From the NCBI GenBank assembly GCA_017938365.1, contig JAGBBT010000094.1, positions 36,509-100,508 on the forward strand: a DNA stretch of 64,000 nucleotides, written 5' to 3'. Position 1 is the first letter of the stretch. Each line of letters starts with the position of its first letter. Positions 35,515-44,061 of this stretch are shown here, piece by piece. This DNA comes from Treponema sp. Lineage in GTDB: Bacteria > Spirochaetota > Spirochaetia > Treponematales > Treponemataceae. The notes beneath the pieces were generated by a model that searched no databases, was not told the origin of the DNA, and saw only the letters and a program-made list of their open reading frames with translations. Position numbers and translations under genes: made by a program.

Positions 35515-36806
35515 TTAGCATTTAATACAAATTGTTTGTATTTGTCTGGATTTACTCTAAAAGCAATAATCGGTGATTCCAAATCTTGCTTTGCGTGTTT
35601 TTCTGCTTCTTTTGCCTCTGTAAAGAGTCTTTCTGCAGATATCATTCTGCTTGTTCTAGAAGAAATACCCATCGTTACTTTTAAATTTGAATCTAATTCT
35701 TTTATATAAGTGTTTATATTTTCTGCTTTTTGTAGCATTGAATCTAGATCAATATTTTTTTCGACAAATGCAAAACCTTGATCAGTATATTCATAAGTCT
35801 TAATTTCTTTATTTTCCTCTTCTATATGTTGTACAATTCTTAACGCATTTTCAGATTTGTTATTTTGACCTTCAATCATTAAAACTAAAAGAGATAAATC
35901 TGAATTATTTGTTGCCGCAGAAACAAGGTCTTCTTCTAAATCTTCTAAAAATTGCTCTTCATTTTTAATATTTATTTGATTTTCAATATTGTTAGGCTGT
36001 TTTATTTCTGTAATTTGAATATCATTATCGTAATCATTATAGTCATCTTCAACAATTTCTTCATATAGATTGTTCGAATTTTCAGTTATATTTTCATTCA
36101 AAAGGTCTTCATTATAATCAAATGAAGTTTCTTCTATCGTAACAGCGTTATCTGTTTCTTGTATTCTGTTATTTTCTTTTTCAAAAAAAATATCATCAAA
36201 TTTATCAGAAAAATTATTTTTTTGATTTTCTTCTTCAAATTGGGCTATTGGATCCGAATCATCTGAAATATCTAATATATCATCATCGAATTCGAGTTCA
36301 TACTTTGATTCATTATCTTGATTTGGTTTTGCAAAAAGTAAAATAATGATTGCAATTAAAGTTCCTATCATGATAGTTATGAACGTAATTCTTGCATGAT
36401 TATATACGGAATATGGAGGAATTTTATATATTTCTGCATATATGACTAATGATTCTCCATTTTTTGTTTGAATACTTTGTTCTTCTTTGTAAATATCGAC
36501 TGTAATCGAATTAGTTTTATTAGGTGGATAATTATAAATTTTACGCCCATTATAGGTTAAAGAGAGGGAATTGTATTCTTTTACGTTTCCGACAATGTTA
36601 ATGAAATTAGCAGAAAAATCATACGTATCAGGTGTGTAAAGATTTGAAATTTCTGTAGTATCTTGAACTAATTGCTCAAATTTTGTTTTTGCATTTGAAG
36701 GTCCGTTTCTTTTGTCGAAAAGAACACCTAAAACTAAATATAATATCGAGATTAAAAATACAGCACTAATCAAAATAGAAACTAAAGTAAAACTTTTCTT
36801 TTTCAT
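35511..36806 (-). CDS. Membrane protein with degenerate GGDEF domain
   Basis: 431 residues. One membrane helix near the N-terminus, an extracytoplasmic domain of about 100 residues, a second helix near residues 140-160, an acidic low-complexity linker (roughly 165-290) and a C-terminal GGDEF-like fold. The fold is recognised from LSLLVLMIEGQ, VTMGISSRTSRMISAERL and FTEAKEAEKHAKQ. The catalytic GGDEF positions read TDQGF, so it should not make c-di-GMP. It is the last of five tightly joined genes with two Maf-like proteins. A role as sensor or scaffold is inference. Confidence 0.85.
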   Translation of the reverse strand: MKKKSFTLVSILISAVFLISILYLVLGVLFDKRNGPSNAKTKFEQLVQDTTEISNLYTPDTYDFSANFINIVGNVKEYNSLSLTYNGRKIYNYPPNKTNSITVDIYKEEQSIQTKNGESLVIYAEIYKIPPYSVYNHARITFITIMIGTLIAIIILLFAKPNQDNESKYELEFDDDILDISDDSDPIAQFEEENQKNNFSDKFDDIFFEKENNRIQETDNAVTIEETSFDYNEDLLNENITENSNNLYEEIVEDDYNDYDNDIQITEIKQPNNIENQINIKNEEQFLEDLEEDLVSAATNNSDLSLLVLMIEGQNNKSENALRIVQHIEEENKEIKTYEYTDQGFAFVEKNIDLDSMLQKAENINTYIKELDSNLKVTMGISSRTSRMISAERLFTEAKEAEKHAKQDLESPIIAFRVNPDKYKQFVLNAN

Positions 36807-38254
36807 ATTATATCAGTATATCGAAGAGTATTGGACAGTGCAAGTTTAAAACTTTTTATTCTATCGTAAGTTTTTTCGTAAAAGGCAATTAATGGTAATA
36901 GTGTAAATAAAATTAAGTTTTCTTTTTTAAGAAAATTTTTTTCTTGTAGAGAATTTAAATTGTTTTTTAAGAAATTTATAAAGTCTTTGTTATTATATTT
37001 GTTAATTCTTTTTAGATTTATTTTTGTAATTTTTTGTTTCAAATATAAATCTAAAGACTCTTTGTATGATTCTAAAATTTTTGTTGTGTATTTATTTTTT
37101 TCAATATTAATTAATTCTGTCCTATATAATAGTTTTGTGAAAGCTGTTTCTGTATTAGTTATCCTTGAGGATTTTATGGCATAAAGGTTATCTAAATATG
37201 TACCTTTAGCATAGGGTTTACCATTTAGATAAGAAAAATCAGCTCCAAAAAATTCAATGTCTTTGAATCCTATTTTTTTTGCAAAATCTGTTGCTGCGAT
37301 TGTTACTGTTCCTTTTCCTGTTTCTATATGTATGAAGTTTTTATTGCCGTTATATATTGATGCGATAACTGAAAGAGGATGTCCCGATTCAAAAAATATA
37401 ATAGGATTTCTATTTTTTATTATTTTTTTTACAGCGGACGCATTTCCACATAAATCAAAAAGAAACAAAGTATTTTTATTTTTGATTTCAAAGAAATGAT
37501 CTTTAGATATACATTGTCCATCAATTGAAACAACTACATCTACAAAAATATTTAATTTATTAAAAGTTGAATACGCCGTATCTGTACATATTACAAAATA
37601 TTTTTCTCTGTTTTGTTGAATTATTTGAGCAGATTCGTCTAATGATGGACCAGCTGCTATTATTGCTGCTGTTTTATTCGTGTCAAAAAGTGGTTCAATA
37701 TTTGAAATGTTTAATTTTTCTGCATATTTCAGATTATTAAATATATTTTTGTGCCAAATTAAGCCAAATTGGCTTTGAACAGAAAAATCTGCTGCTATTG
37801 ATTCAATAGCTTTGTTGATAATTGTTTTACATAATTGTGCATTTTGTGAGAATGTGTTTTCCCAACTTCTTAGAAAAGATATTTGTATTTTTCCATATAT
37901 TGCTGGTAAATAATTATCTAATATTGTTTTTAATAAAACCTTAGGATGTGTAATAATAACATTTTTAGAGTCAAATAAATTTTTAATTTGTTCTATTTTA
38001 GTTAAAAATTTAATATCTTCTTCTGAATTTTCGATTACTATGATGATTCTATTTTTATTTACTTCGAGTAATTTTTGTATGTGATATCCACCGCATAATC
38101 CACCGATGATAAAAAATAAATCACTTTGATTAAATTGATTTGCAAATGATTCTGATTCTTTTAAAACATTATATTTTGAGTGAAAGGAAATGTTATTTTT
38201 AACTGGAATTTGAAATCCGTCTTTTGATTCTATTATACCTGTATATTCAGTCAT
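36803..38254 (-). CDS. DUF115/Maf-like motility-associated protein 2
   Basis: 483 residues. The 6-hydroxymethylpterin-diphosphokinase-like/DUF115 core is visible in AAIIAAGPSLDESAQIIQ near residue 192, CTDTAYSTF, VVSIDGQ and the FFGADFSYLNGKPYAKGTYLD block. Proteins of this family (Maf, Flag10-like) in Campylobacter, Helicobacter and spirochaetes are linked to flagellin glycosylation, likely transferring nonulosonic or related sugars. It overlaps both neighbours by 4-8 bases. It is one of two adjacent, diverged copies. The sugar and target cannot be read here. Confidence 0.87.
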   Translation of the reverse strand: MTEYTGIIESKDGFQIPVKNNISFHSKYNVLKESESFANQFNQSDLFFIIGGLCGGYHIQKLLEVNKNRIIIVIENSEEDIKFLTKIEQIKNLFDSKNVIITHPKVLLKTILDNYLPAIYGKIQISFLRSWENTFSQNAQLCKTIINKAIESIAADFSVQSQFGLIWHKNIFNNLKYAEKLNISNIEPLFDTNKTAAIIAAGPSLDESAQIIQQNREKYFVICTDTAYSTFNKLNIFVDVVVSIDGQCISKDHFFEIKNKNTLFLFDLCGNASAVKKIIKNRNPIIFFESGHPLSVIASIYNGNKNFIHIETGKGTVTIAATDFAKKIGFKDIEFFGADFSYLNGKPYAKGTYLDNLYAIKSSRITNTETAFTKLLYRTELINIEKNKYTTKILESYKESLDLYLKQKITKINLKRINKYNNKDFINFLKNNLNSLQEKNFLKKENLILFTLLPLIAFYEKTYDRIKSFKLALSNTLRYTDII

Positions 38255-39731
38255 TATTTGCTAATATCCTAATTTTTTCTTTTAATTCATTTATTTTAAT
38301 TTCAATTTTTTTATTAATTATATCTTGTTCTTTTTTATTTTGAGTTCTTTTTAACATAATTGATTCTAAAGGAAATAGTTCTTGTTGAATATTTTTCGAT
38401 GTTAGTATTTCATCTATTATTGTGTCATTAATTTTTATAAAACTTGTTTTTTGTTTTGTAAAAAAGTTTGTTTGTTTTGTTACTTGTTTTTTTTCTGTTT
38501 TTTGAAAAAATTCCCAATTTACATTTTTTATATTATTCAAATCATTTTTATAATCAAAGTCATCAGATAATCTATAAATTCTATTATGAAATTGTTCAGA
38601 ATAAGTTTTAAACCAGTTTTGGTAAAGTTCCAACGAACCTGTGCTATTGAATCGTGATTTTGAAATTCTTGATTCTTTGTTTTTTAGTCTAAAATCTTTG
38701 TTTTGGCTGAAGTATTCTAATGAATTAGGTTGTGTATGTTGAAATGATTTTGAAGGCGATAAATCTAATCCACAAAAGTATATATTTTTTGATGTTAAAG
38801 CTAATGCTAATTCGGCGGCTGTTCCGCTAACTGTTCCGTTTCTTTGTGCGTAGAAATAGTTTATATTTAATGACTGAAATAATTTTTCTCCAATACTATT
38901 TTTATAGCATAATGGAATAATCTTTTCATTTTGCATAATTTTTTTTGGAGTGCAATTTTCATCTGTTAGTGCATAAAATTGATTTTGAATTTTTGTTGTA
39001 GGTGAATATAAATGAAATTTGGACCAAAATCCTCCGTCTGTACTCATTATTAAATCTGGTAAAATTTCATTTTTTTGCAGAACTGAAATTGAAGATGATA
39101 AACCTATTAAAAAAAAACTATCTCTATTTTCTTTAATTTTGTTAATAGAACTTTGCAAACTTGGACCGGAAGCTGTAATTAAAATCGGAATGTTTATTTT
39201 ATTAAAGCTATAAATGTTTTTTACATTGCTAAAAAAAGAAATAGAGTTTAAAAACCATTTTTGTGAAAAATATGATCTTGTGTAGAGAATATCTCTACTT
39301 TTTAAAATTGATTTTTTTATTTCAGTCCAAATTTTAGAAAGTTCGTCTATAAATATATTTTGTGCTGGGGGCCAATTTAATTGTATTGATGAAAGTAAAA
39401 GTTCTTCTCCTAAAGTATTATATATAATTTCAGAAAAATTTATATAATCTCTGTAGTAGATTACTTTGTCCCATTTATTATCATATTCTGAGAAATCATT
39501 TATTAATCGTATTGCAACAAGAGTTGTTTTCGGAAATCGTTTTCTTAAATAATCAGAAATATATGATAATCCAGGTTCCAGTATTATTATGCAAGAAGGG
39601 ATAAAGTCAGTTTGTATATTATTTACAAATGTCTCAGCTTCTCTTTCTGGGTTATATGATGAGTGAAAATTTATATTTTTTATAGAACAACTTTTTTGTC
39701 CATTTTTTGCTTGTGAAAAAACTATATTCAC
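38247..39731 (-). CDS. DUF115/Maf-like motility-associated protein 1
   Basis: 494 residues, with the same architecture as the next gene: PILITASGPSLQSSINKIKENRDSF near residue 180, SSISVLQ, DLIMSTDGGFW and YFCGLDLSPSK for the family's conserved GxDLS/ADFS block. The C-terminal 80 residues are Lys-rich and helical (coiled-coil-like). Two Maf copies side by side suggest division of labour (different sites or sugars) or a complex. It starts 4 bp after the preceding unknown gene. The assignment rests on family motifs, and the link to flagellin modification is family knowledge. Confidence 0.87.
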   Translation of the reverse strand: MNIVFSQAKNGQKSCSIKNINFHSSYNPEREAETFVNNIQTDFIPSCIIILEPGLSYISDYLRKRFPKTTLVAIRLINDFSEYDNKWDKVIYYRDYINFSEIIYNTLGEELLLSSIQLNWPPAQNIFIDELSKIWTEIKKSILKSRDILYTRSYFSQKWFLNSISFFSNVKNIYSFNKINIPILITASGPSLQSSINKIKENRDSFFLIGLSSSISVLQKNEILPDLIMSTDGGFWSKFHLYSPTTKIQNQFYALTDENCTPKKIMQNEKIIPLCYKNSIGEKLFQSLNINYFYAQRNGTVSGTAAELALALTSKNIYFCGLDLSPSKSFQHTQPNSLEYFSQNKDFRLKNKESRISKSRFNSTGSLELYQNWFKTYSEQFHNRIYRLSDDFDYKNDLNNIKNVNWEFFQKTEKKQVTKQTNFFTKQKTSFIKINDTIIDEILTSKNIQQELFPLESIMLKRTQNKKEQDIINKKIEIKINELKEKIRILANND

Positions 39732-39734
39732 AAA

Positions 39735-40592
39735 TTATCCTTTAAGCAAAAAGTCTACAGTTCCTTTTTTATTTGGACAAATTCCAGCAGGTAAAACTAA
39801 GATTTTAGAAGATGTATCCTGCATAAAAAAGGATTTTAATGAGTTATTAATATGAAACTGAATTAATTTATCATCAATATCATCCTTAGAGAACATTACA
39901 AACTTAATTTCATTATTTTGTCCCAAAGATGAATAATTTGGTTTTGAGAAGAGTTTTGACATTCTGAAGTATATTTCATCCATTGATGTTTCTGCCAATA
40001 AGTTTGCAAATTTGCTATCTAATTGAGCAAAGGAATCTTCAAAACAAAGTTTCAATGATAAAATAAATAGATTTGCTTTAGATATTTCAAATCCATTTTC
40101 TAAAATTTCTTCTTGAATAGAAAAATTAAAACTAGGATTTTTAATTAAATTAATCAAATTTGAACGATATTGTTCGATTTTGGAATCAAAATCTTTATTC
40201 TCTCCGTTTATAATTAAAAGAAAATATTTTTTGTTATTTTCACAGAACGGAAGTATTGAGATACTGTTTATATTGTCTTTTTGCTTATCAGAAAAAAGTT
40301 GAAATAGGGGAGTTAAAGATTCCCCATTAAAATAATTCCAATTGTTATCTTTTATTATTCCATCCCAAAAAGCTTCTGTTGAAATAGAATTTGAAATGGT
40401 TTCTAAGTCCAAACCAAAAGACTTTTTTAGATAGAAAAAATTATCTTGAGACGCAAAAATACCACATTGCGTAATATTTTGAGAAATAATCCAATCATAA
40501 AAAAATACTTTTTCTGATTCAAAATGCTCAGCACGTGCTAAAAGTCCTGTTTTATGCTGAGCAATTGACTCAATACGACTTAAAAGACCCAT
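39735..40592 (-). CDS. Unknown protein in the Maf operon
   Basis: 285 residues, no signal peptide or membrane helix. It starts MGLLSRIESIAQHKTGLLAR, an amphipathic helix, followed by a mixed alpha/beta body with FFYDWIISQNITQCGIF and ISILPFCENNKKYFLLIING; the pattern slightly recalls a GAF/PAS-like fold, but I cannot name a domain. It shares a base with the stop of the acidic protein gene upstream and lies 4 bp before the first Maf gene, so it belongs to the same transcript. Function unknown; probably a helper of the Maf system or a reader of the acidic protein. Confidence 0.8.
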   Translation of the reverse strand: MGLLSRIESIAQHKTGLLARAEHFESEKVFFYDWIISQNITQCGIFASQDNFFYLKKSFGLDLETISNSISTEAFWDGIIKDNNWNYFNGESLTPLFQLFSDKQKDNINSISILPFCENNKKYFLLIINGENKDFDSKIEQYRSNLINLIKNPSFNFSIQEEILENGFEISKANLFILSLKLCFEDSFAQLDSKFANLLAETSMDEIYFRMSKLFSKPNYSSLGQNNEIKFVMFSKDDIDDKLIQFHINNSLKSFFMQDTSSKILVLPAGICPNKKGTVDFLLKG

Positions 40593-42811
40593 TATGCAAG
40601 TCCTAATTCTTTAAACAGTTTTTTATATGTATCAAATTGTTCTGATTGAGCAAATTCTGCAATCTTATCTTCTGGAAGATTCTCTAACAATTGGTCCATA
40701 TAAGAAAGTACGGATTTAATTTCTGATTTTAGGTCATCAGGAATATTAGATTGGTTAGATTCTTCTACTTCCACTTCATTTATCGGTGTTTCTGAAAGAT
40801 AATCGATTTTTTCAGCTGTTAAAGTATCATCGATAGAAGGATCTTTTCCTAAATAGTCATCCAAAGATTCTTGTTCAGCATCAACTTGAATTTTTTCAGT
40901 TTCTACTGAATCCATCAAATCAGTAGTACTTGACTCAACGATGATATCATCAGTTTTTGGTATTGAAATTTCTTCTGGTAATTCATCTTGAGCTTGAGTT
41001 TCTTCATCTTCAATATTGTAATTGACATCTTCTAAAGAAGGTTCTTCTAATGTATCGTCAGAGAAATCCATATCAAGATTAGACTCATCATATTCTTCAT
41101 CAGGAACATCAACAGTTTCATTTATTGCTCCAAGTAACTCATCTGTAGGTAGTTCTTCTGGAGGTTCAATTTCATCTGATGTGTCATCTAAGGAAGATGT
41201 TTCTTGTGCATTTTCTACTTCCTCTTGTTCTCCGTTTTCTATTGCTTCTGAGAAACTTGCATTATTAAGTATATTATCTAATTCGTCTGTTGAAAGTGCA
41301 ATTGTTTCATCTTCATCTGTTGAGTTAAAGAAACCTTCCGATGTTTGTGGTTTTTGAATTGGATTTGCATCATTATTTTTCAAGGTTGCAAAGTCATTCT
41401 TTAATGATGCAATTTCATTTTTAAGGGAAGATAATTCCTCCACAATTTGACTAAAAATTGCAGTCATCTGAGGAGAAGGTTGTTCTTCTTGTTCAATTTG
41501 GTTATCAAGAATTGGAGCTCTAATTGATTCTGCAAATTCTACAACAGAAGAATCTGTGTTTTCTGCGTTTTGTAGACTGTCTGAATCGTCTATAAGAGTA
41601 GAAGTTTCTTCATCAAATGAATCTATGATTGTATTTTCGGTCAGTTCTGAATCTGGTTCTAAAGAATTATCAATAGTTTCATCATTTGAAATTAAAGATT
41701 CTTCAAAATTCTGAATATCTTCTTCTGTATCGAATGTATCATCTAGCGATGAGTTATCTTCTATGGTTGTTGTTGATAAATCAATATCCGAACCATTAGT
41801 TTCAAAAGTGTCAACAATATTATCTATATTTTCTTCTTCTAATTCTTCTGAAATTTCAATTGGATTAGATATAAAGTCAGGAATGTCAGCAAAATCTTGA
41901 TTATCGATAATTGCATCTGTATCAAAATTTTCTATATCAAGTGATTCTTCTGATATTGTATCTAATGTGTCAATAGATTCCTGCTCGTCACCAATTTCTG
42001 GAATTTCATCTTCGTCAGACATATTTACATCAAGGGATTCAACTTCATTTTCTTGTACTGGAGGTTCTTCTATTACATTCTCTGTAGAGCTTGTAGAATC
42101 ATCTTGTGTGTCATCTAAATCTGCATCAAAACCAAATTCGCTTAAATCTACATCTTCCATATCTGAAGAACTTGCTTCTTGAACTTCTGATTCTGTTGTT
42201 TCTGAAAGAGAGTCTAAATCATCAATTCCAAATTCGCTTAAATCTACAGATTCAGTTTCAAAAGAATCAATTTCTGAAGATGTTTCTGTTACAGTTTCAA
42301 ATGTTTGTGAAGGTGTAGCAGGTTGATCTTCGTCTTCAAAAGATAAATCTATATCAAATGGCTGATCATCGTCTGTTGATAGTTCTACAGATGATATTTC
42401 TGTTGTATCTTCTATAACGGAGGTGTTTTCTTCAATAGGTAAATCGTCAAAATTTATATTATCGTTTTCTTCTGAATCTGTTGATTCTACAACTGGCTCT
42501 GCTTCTTCTTGTGTTGAAGTTGCAGAATCCTCTTCTGATTCAAATACACCACCTTCGATAAACTCATCTAGAGATATATCTTCCATATTGTCAAAATCTA
42601 TTTCTTCTTCGTTGTTAGAATTAGAAATAATATCTTCATTTGTGTTTGTATTTTCAATATCCAATTCAGAAAAATCTGGTAAATCAGTATCGATATCAAA
42701 TGTGTCATTTAAACTTTCTTCTGTATTTTCAGAGGAATCAATTGTTTTTGGAGGGTTTTTTACCCAAACACCATAGCTATCTAATTCGTTAGTTTTGTCA
42801 AAGTCACTCAT
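40592..42811 (-). CDS. Large acidic low-complexity protein heading the Maf operon
   Basis: 739 residues, dominated by Asp, Glu, Ser and Thr. The first 20 residues (DKTNELDSYGVWVKNPPKTI) look conserved in nature. A 14-residue motif recurs (VDLSEFGIDDLDSL and VDLSEFGFDADLDD; underlying 21-bp DNA repeat at 42132-42152 and 42228-42248). A heptad segment near the middle (EELSSLKNEIASLKNDFATL) predicts a coiled coil, and the last 50 residues (LPEDKIAEFAQSEQFDTYKK) form a folded helical tail. It is probably a flexible scaffold with two binding ends. AAGGGGA precedes the ATG, and a sigma-28-like box lies 43 bp upstream. Confidence 0.85.
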   Translation of the reverse strand: MSDFDKTNELDSYGVWVKNPPKTIDSSENTEESLNDTFDIDTDLPDFSELDIENTNTNEDIISNSNNEEEIDFDNMEDISLDEFIEGGVFESEEDSATSTQEEAEPVVESTDSEENDNINFDDLPIEENTSVIEDTTEISSVELSTDDDQPFDIDLSFEDEDQPATPSQTFETVTETSSEIDSFETESVDLSEFGIDDLDSLSETTESEVQEASSSDMEDVDLSEFGFDADLDDTQDDSTSSTENVIEEPPVQENEVESLDVNMSDEDEIPEIGDEQESIDTLDTISEESLDIENFDTDAIIDNQDFADIPDFISNPIEISEELEEENIDNIVDTFETNGSDIDLSTTTIEDNSSLDDTFDTEEDIQNFEESLISNDETIDNSLEPDSELTENTIIDSFDEETSTLIDDSDSLQNAENTDSSVVEFAESIRAPILDNQIEQEEQPSPQMTAIFSQIVEELSSLKNEIASLKNDFATLKNNDANPIQKPQTSEGFFNSTDEDETIALSTDELDNILNNASFSEAIENGEQEEVENAQETSSLDDTSDEIEPPEELPTDELLGAINETVDVPDEEYDESNLDMDFSDDTLEEPSLEDVNYNIEDEETQAQDELPEEISIPKTDDIIVESSTTDLMDSVETEKIQVDAEQESLDDYLGKDPSIDDTLTAEKIDYLSETPINEVEVEESNQSNIPDDLKSEIKSVLSYMDQLLENLPEDKIAEFAQSEQFDTYKKLFKELGLA

Positions 42812-42853
42812 CTTTTTGCATCCCCTTATAAAATTTAGAGTTTAACATTTTTA

Positions 42854-42880
42854 ATATCGGCATATATTGAAAATAACTAG
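42854..42880 (-). promoter_or_regulatory. Sigma-28-like promoter for the Maf operon
   Basis: Minus-strand GCCGATAT (42854-42861) matches the flagellar sigma-28 -10 consensus GCCGATAA at 7 of 8 bases. The -35 region (TAGT with 14 bp, or CTAG with 15 bp) is a poorer match to TAAA. The predicted start is 35-40 bases before the ATG at 42811. Confidence 0.5.
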
Positions 42881-42963
42881 AGTGTGTTTTTTTACAAAAT
42901 TTACCTTTATTATTATATAACATAGCTTTATCAAAGTCTATTTAATTTTTTTTAGAAAAAAAG

Positions 42964-42991
42964 TCAAAAAAATAATAAATGGTGCCGATAC
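42964..42991 (+). promoter_or_regulatory. Sigma-28-like promoter for the FtsB-like/Sua5 pair
   Basis: TCAA (42964-42967), 16 bp, GCCGATAC (42984-42991), the latter 7 of 8 to the sigma-28 -10 consensus. Predicted start near 42998, four bases before the ATG at 43002. The rest of the 190-bp gap is AT-rich with no other feature. Confidence 0.5.
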
Positions 42992-43001
42992 TTTTTACAT
43001 A

Positions 43002-43493
43002 ATGAAAAGGTTGAAAATTTTATCTGCAGCTTTAGCTGGTACTCTGATTTATGTTCTATTGTCTGTTATGGCTGGTCAAGATGGTATATTTGCTGAAAAA
43101 CAGCTAAAGGAACAGAAGAGAATTTTAAGTGCAAGAGCAGCAAAAATTCAGATTATTAATGAAAGTTTAAAATTAGAAAAAACGGCATTAGAAAAAGATT
43201 ACGATGTAATAGAAGGTTTAGCTCGCAAAATGGGGTATGTGTCTTCTGGAGATAAAATTGTAAAAATTAATGGATTGTATTTTTCTGATGTTTCTGTTTT
43301 GGATGCAGGAACACCATTGAAATCAGCAGAAATTGAATATATTCCTGAGTGGTTATGTAAAGCATTAGGATTATTTGTTTTTATTTTTTTATACATTTAT
43401 TTGCTTGGTAATGAGATTAGGTATATTATAATAAGGAAAAATAGAAAAACATTTGTTGGGGGAATTCCAGTTTATGATATGCCGCAAATCTGA
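43002..43493 (+). CDS. FtsB/DivIC-like septum protein
   Basis: 163 residues. A short cytoplasmic N-terminus, a membrane helix (about 5-24), then a coiled coil (KQLKEQKRILSARAAKIQ) and an FtsB-type ending, ARKMGYVSSGDKIVKI, near residue 82. A second hydrophobic segment near 120-140 is unusual for FtsB and suggests the C-terminus returns to the membrane. FtsB/DivIC bridge the late divisome. No ribosome site precedes the ATG. The end overlaps the Sua5 gene by 20 bp. Confidence 0.78.
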   Translation: MKRLKILSAALAGTLIYVLLSVMAGQDGIFAEKQLKEQKRILSARAAKIQIINESLKLEKTALEKDYDVIEGLARKMGYVSSGDKIVKINGLYFSDVSVLDAGTPLKSAEIEYIPEWLCKALGLFVFIFLYIYLLGNEIRYIIIRKNRKTFVGGIPVYDMPQI

Positions 43494-44061
43494 TATAGAA
43501 TCCATTAATATTGCTGCAGATTATATTAGAAGGGGAAAGGTCGTTATTTTACCGACAGATACGGTCTATGGTTTTTCTGGTATTGTAGATGGCCGTCATT
43601 ATTCCTATCATACAGATGAGAAAATATTTAAAATTAAGGGTAGAGAAGAAGAGAAACCTTTAATTCAACTTCTTGCCAAACCTTCTGATATAAAAAAATA
43701 CACTAGAGATGTTATTCCTGATAATTTATTAAGTTGTTGGCCTGGAGCATTAACAATTATTGTTCATACATTTGCAAAAGATGGAAATTTTAAAACTACA
43801 GGTTTTAGATGTCCTGGTGATGAATGGTTAAGAAATGTTATTTCGATTTGTGGAGCTCCTATTTATTCAACAAGTGTTAACAAAAGTGGTTTTCCTGTAA
43901 TAGGTAATGTAACTGATATAAAAAAAGAATTTGGTAAAGATGTTGATTTAATTGTTGATGATGGAGATAAGTATCAAGGTAGACCATCTACGATAGTTAA
44001 AATTCACGAAGATGGTTCTTTAGAAGTAATTAGACAAGGTGATGTTGTTGTAGATATTTAG
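43474..44061 (+). CDS. L-threonylcarbamoyladenylate synthase (Sua5/YrdC family)
   Basis: About 195 residues from the ATG at 43474 (MICRKSDIESINIAADYI); an upstream in-frame ATG would extend it 7 codons without family match. The YrdC fold shows GKVVILPTDTVYGFSG, the KIKGREEEKPL loop (Lys/Arg that bind ATP and phosphate), LLSCWPGALTII, and the ending RPSTIVKI. It makes threonylcarbamoyl-AMP for t6A37 of tRNA. GGGGGAA (43458-43464) serves as ribosome site inside the preceding gene. The length is that of TsaC/YrdC without the extra Sua5 domain. Confidence 0.92.
   Translation: MICRKSDIESINIAADYIRRGKVVILPTDTVYGFSGIVDGRHYSYHTDEKIFKIKGREEEKPLIQLLAKPSDIKKYTRDVIPDNLLSCWPGALTIIVHTFAKDGNFKTTGFRCPGDEWLRNVISICGAPIYSTSVNKSGFPVIGNVTDIKKEFGKDVDLIVDDGDKYQGRPSTIVKIHEDGSLEVIRQGDVVVDI

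Noticed and set aside
41022..42776. Several Ser-rich ORFs (70-117 codons) on the plus strand across the acidic protein gene
   Set aside because: They are antisense shadows: runs of GAA/GAT codons read as TTC/ATC and similar on the other strand, giving Ser/Leu-rich open frames with no ribosome sites.
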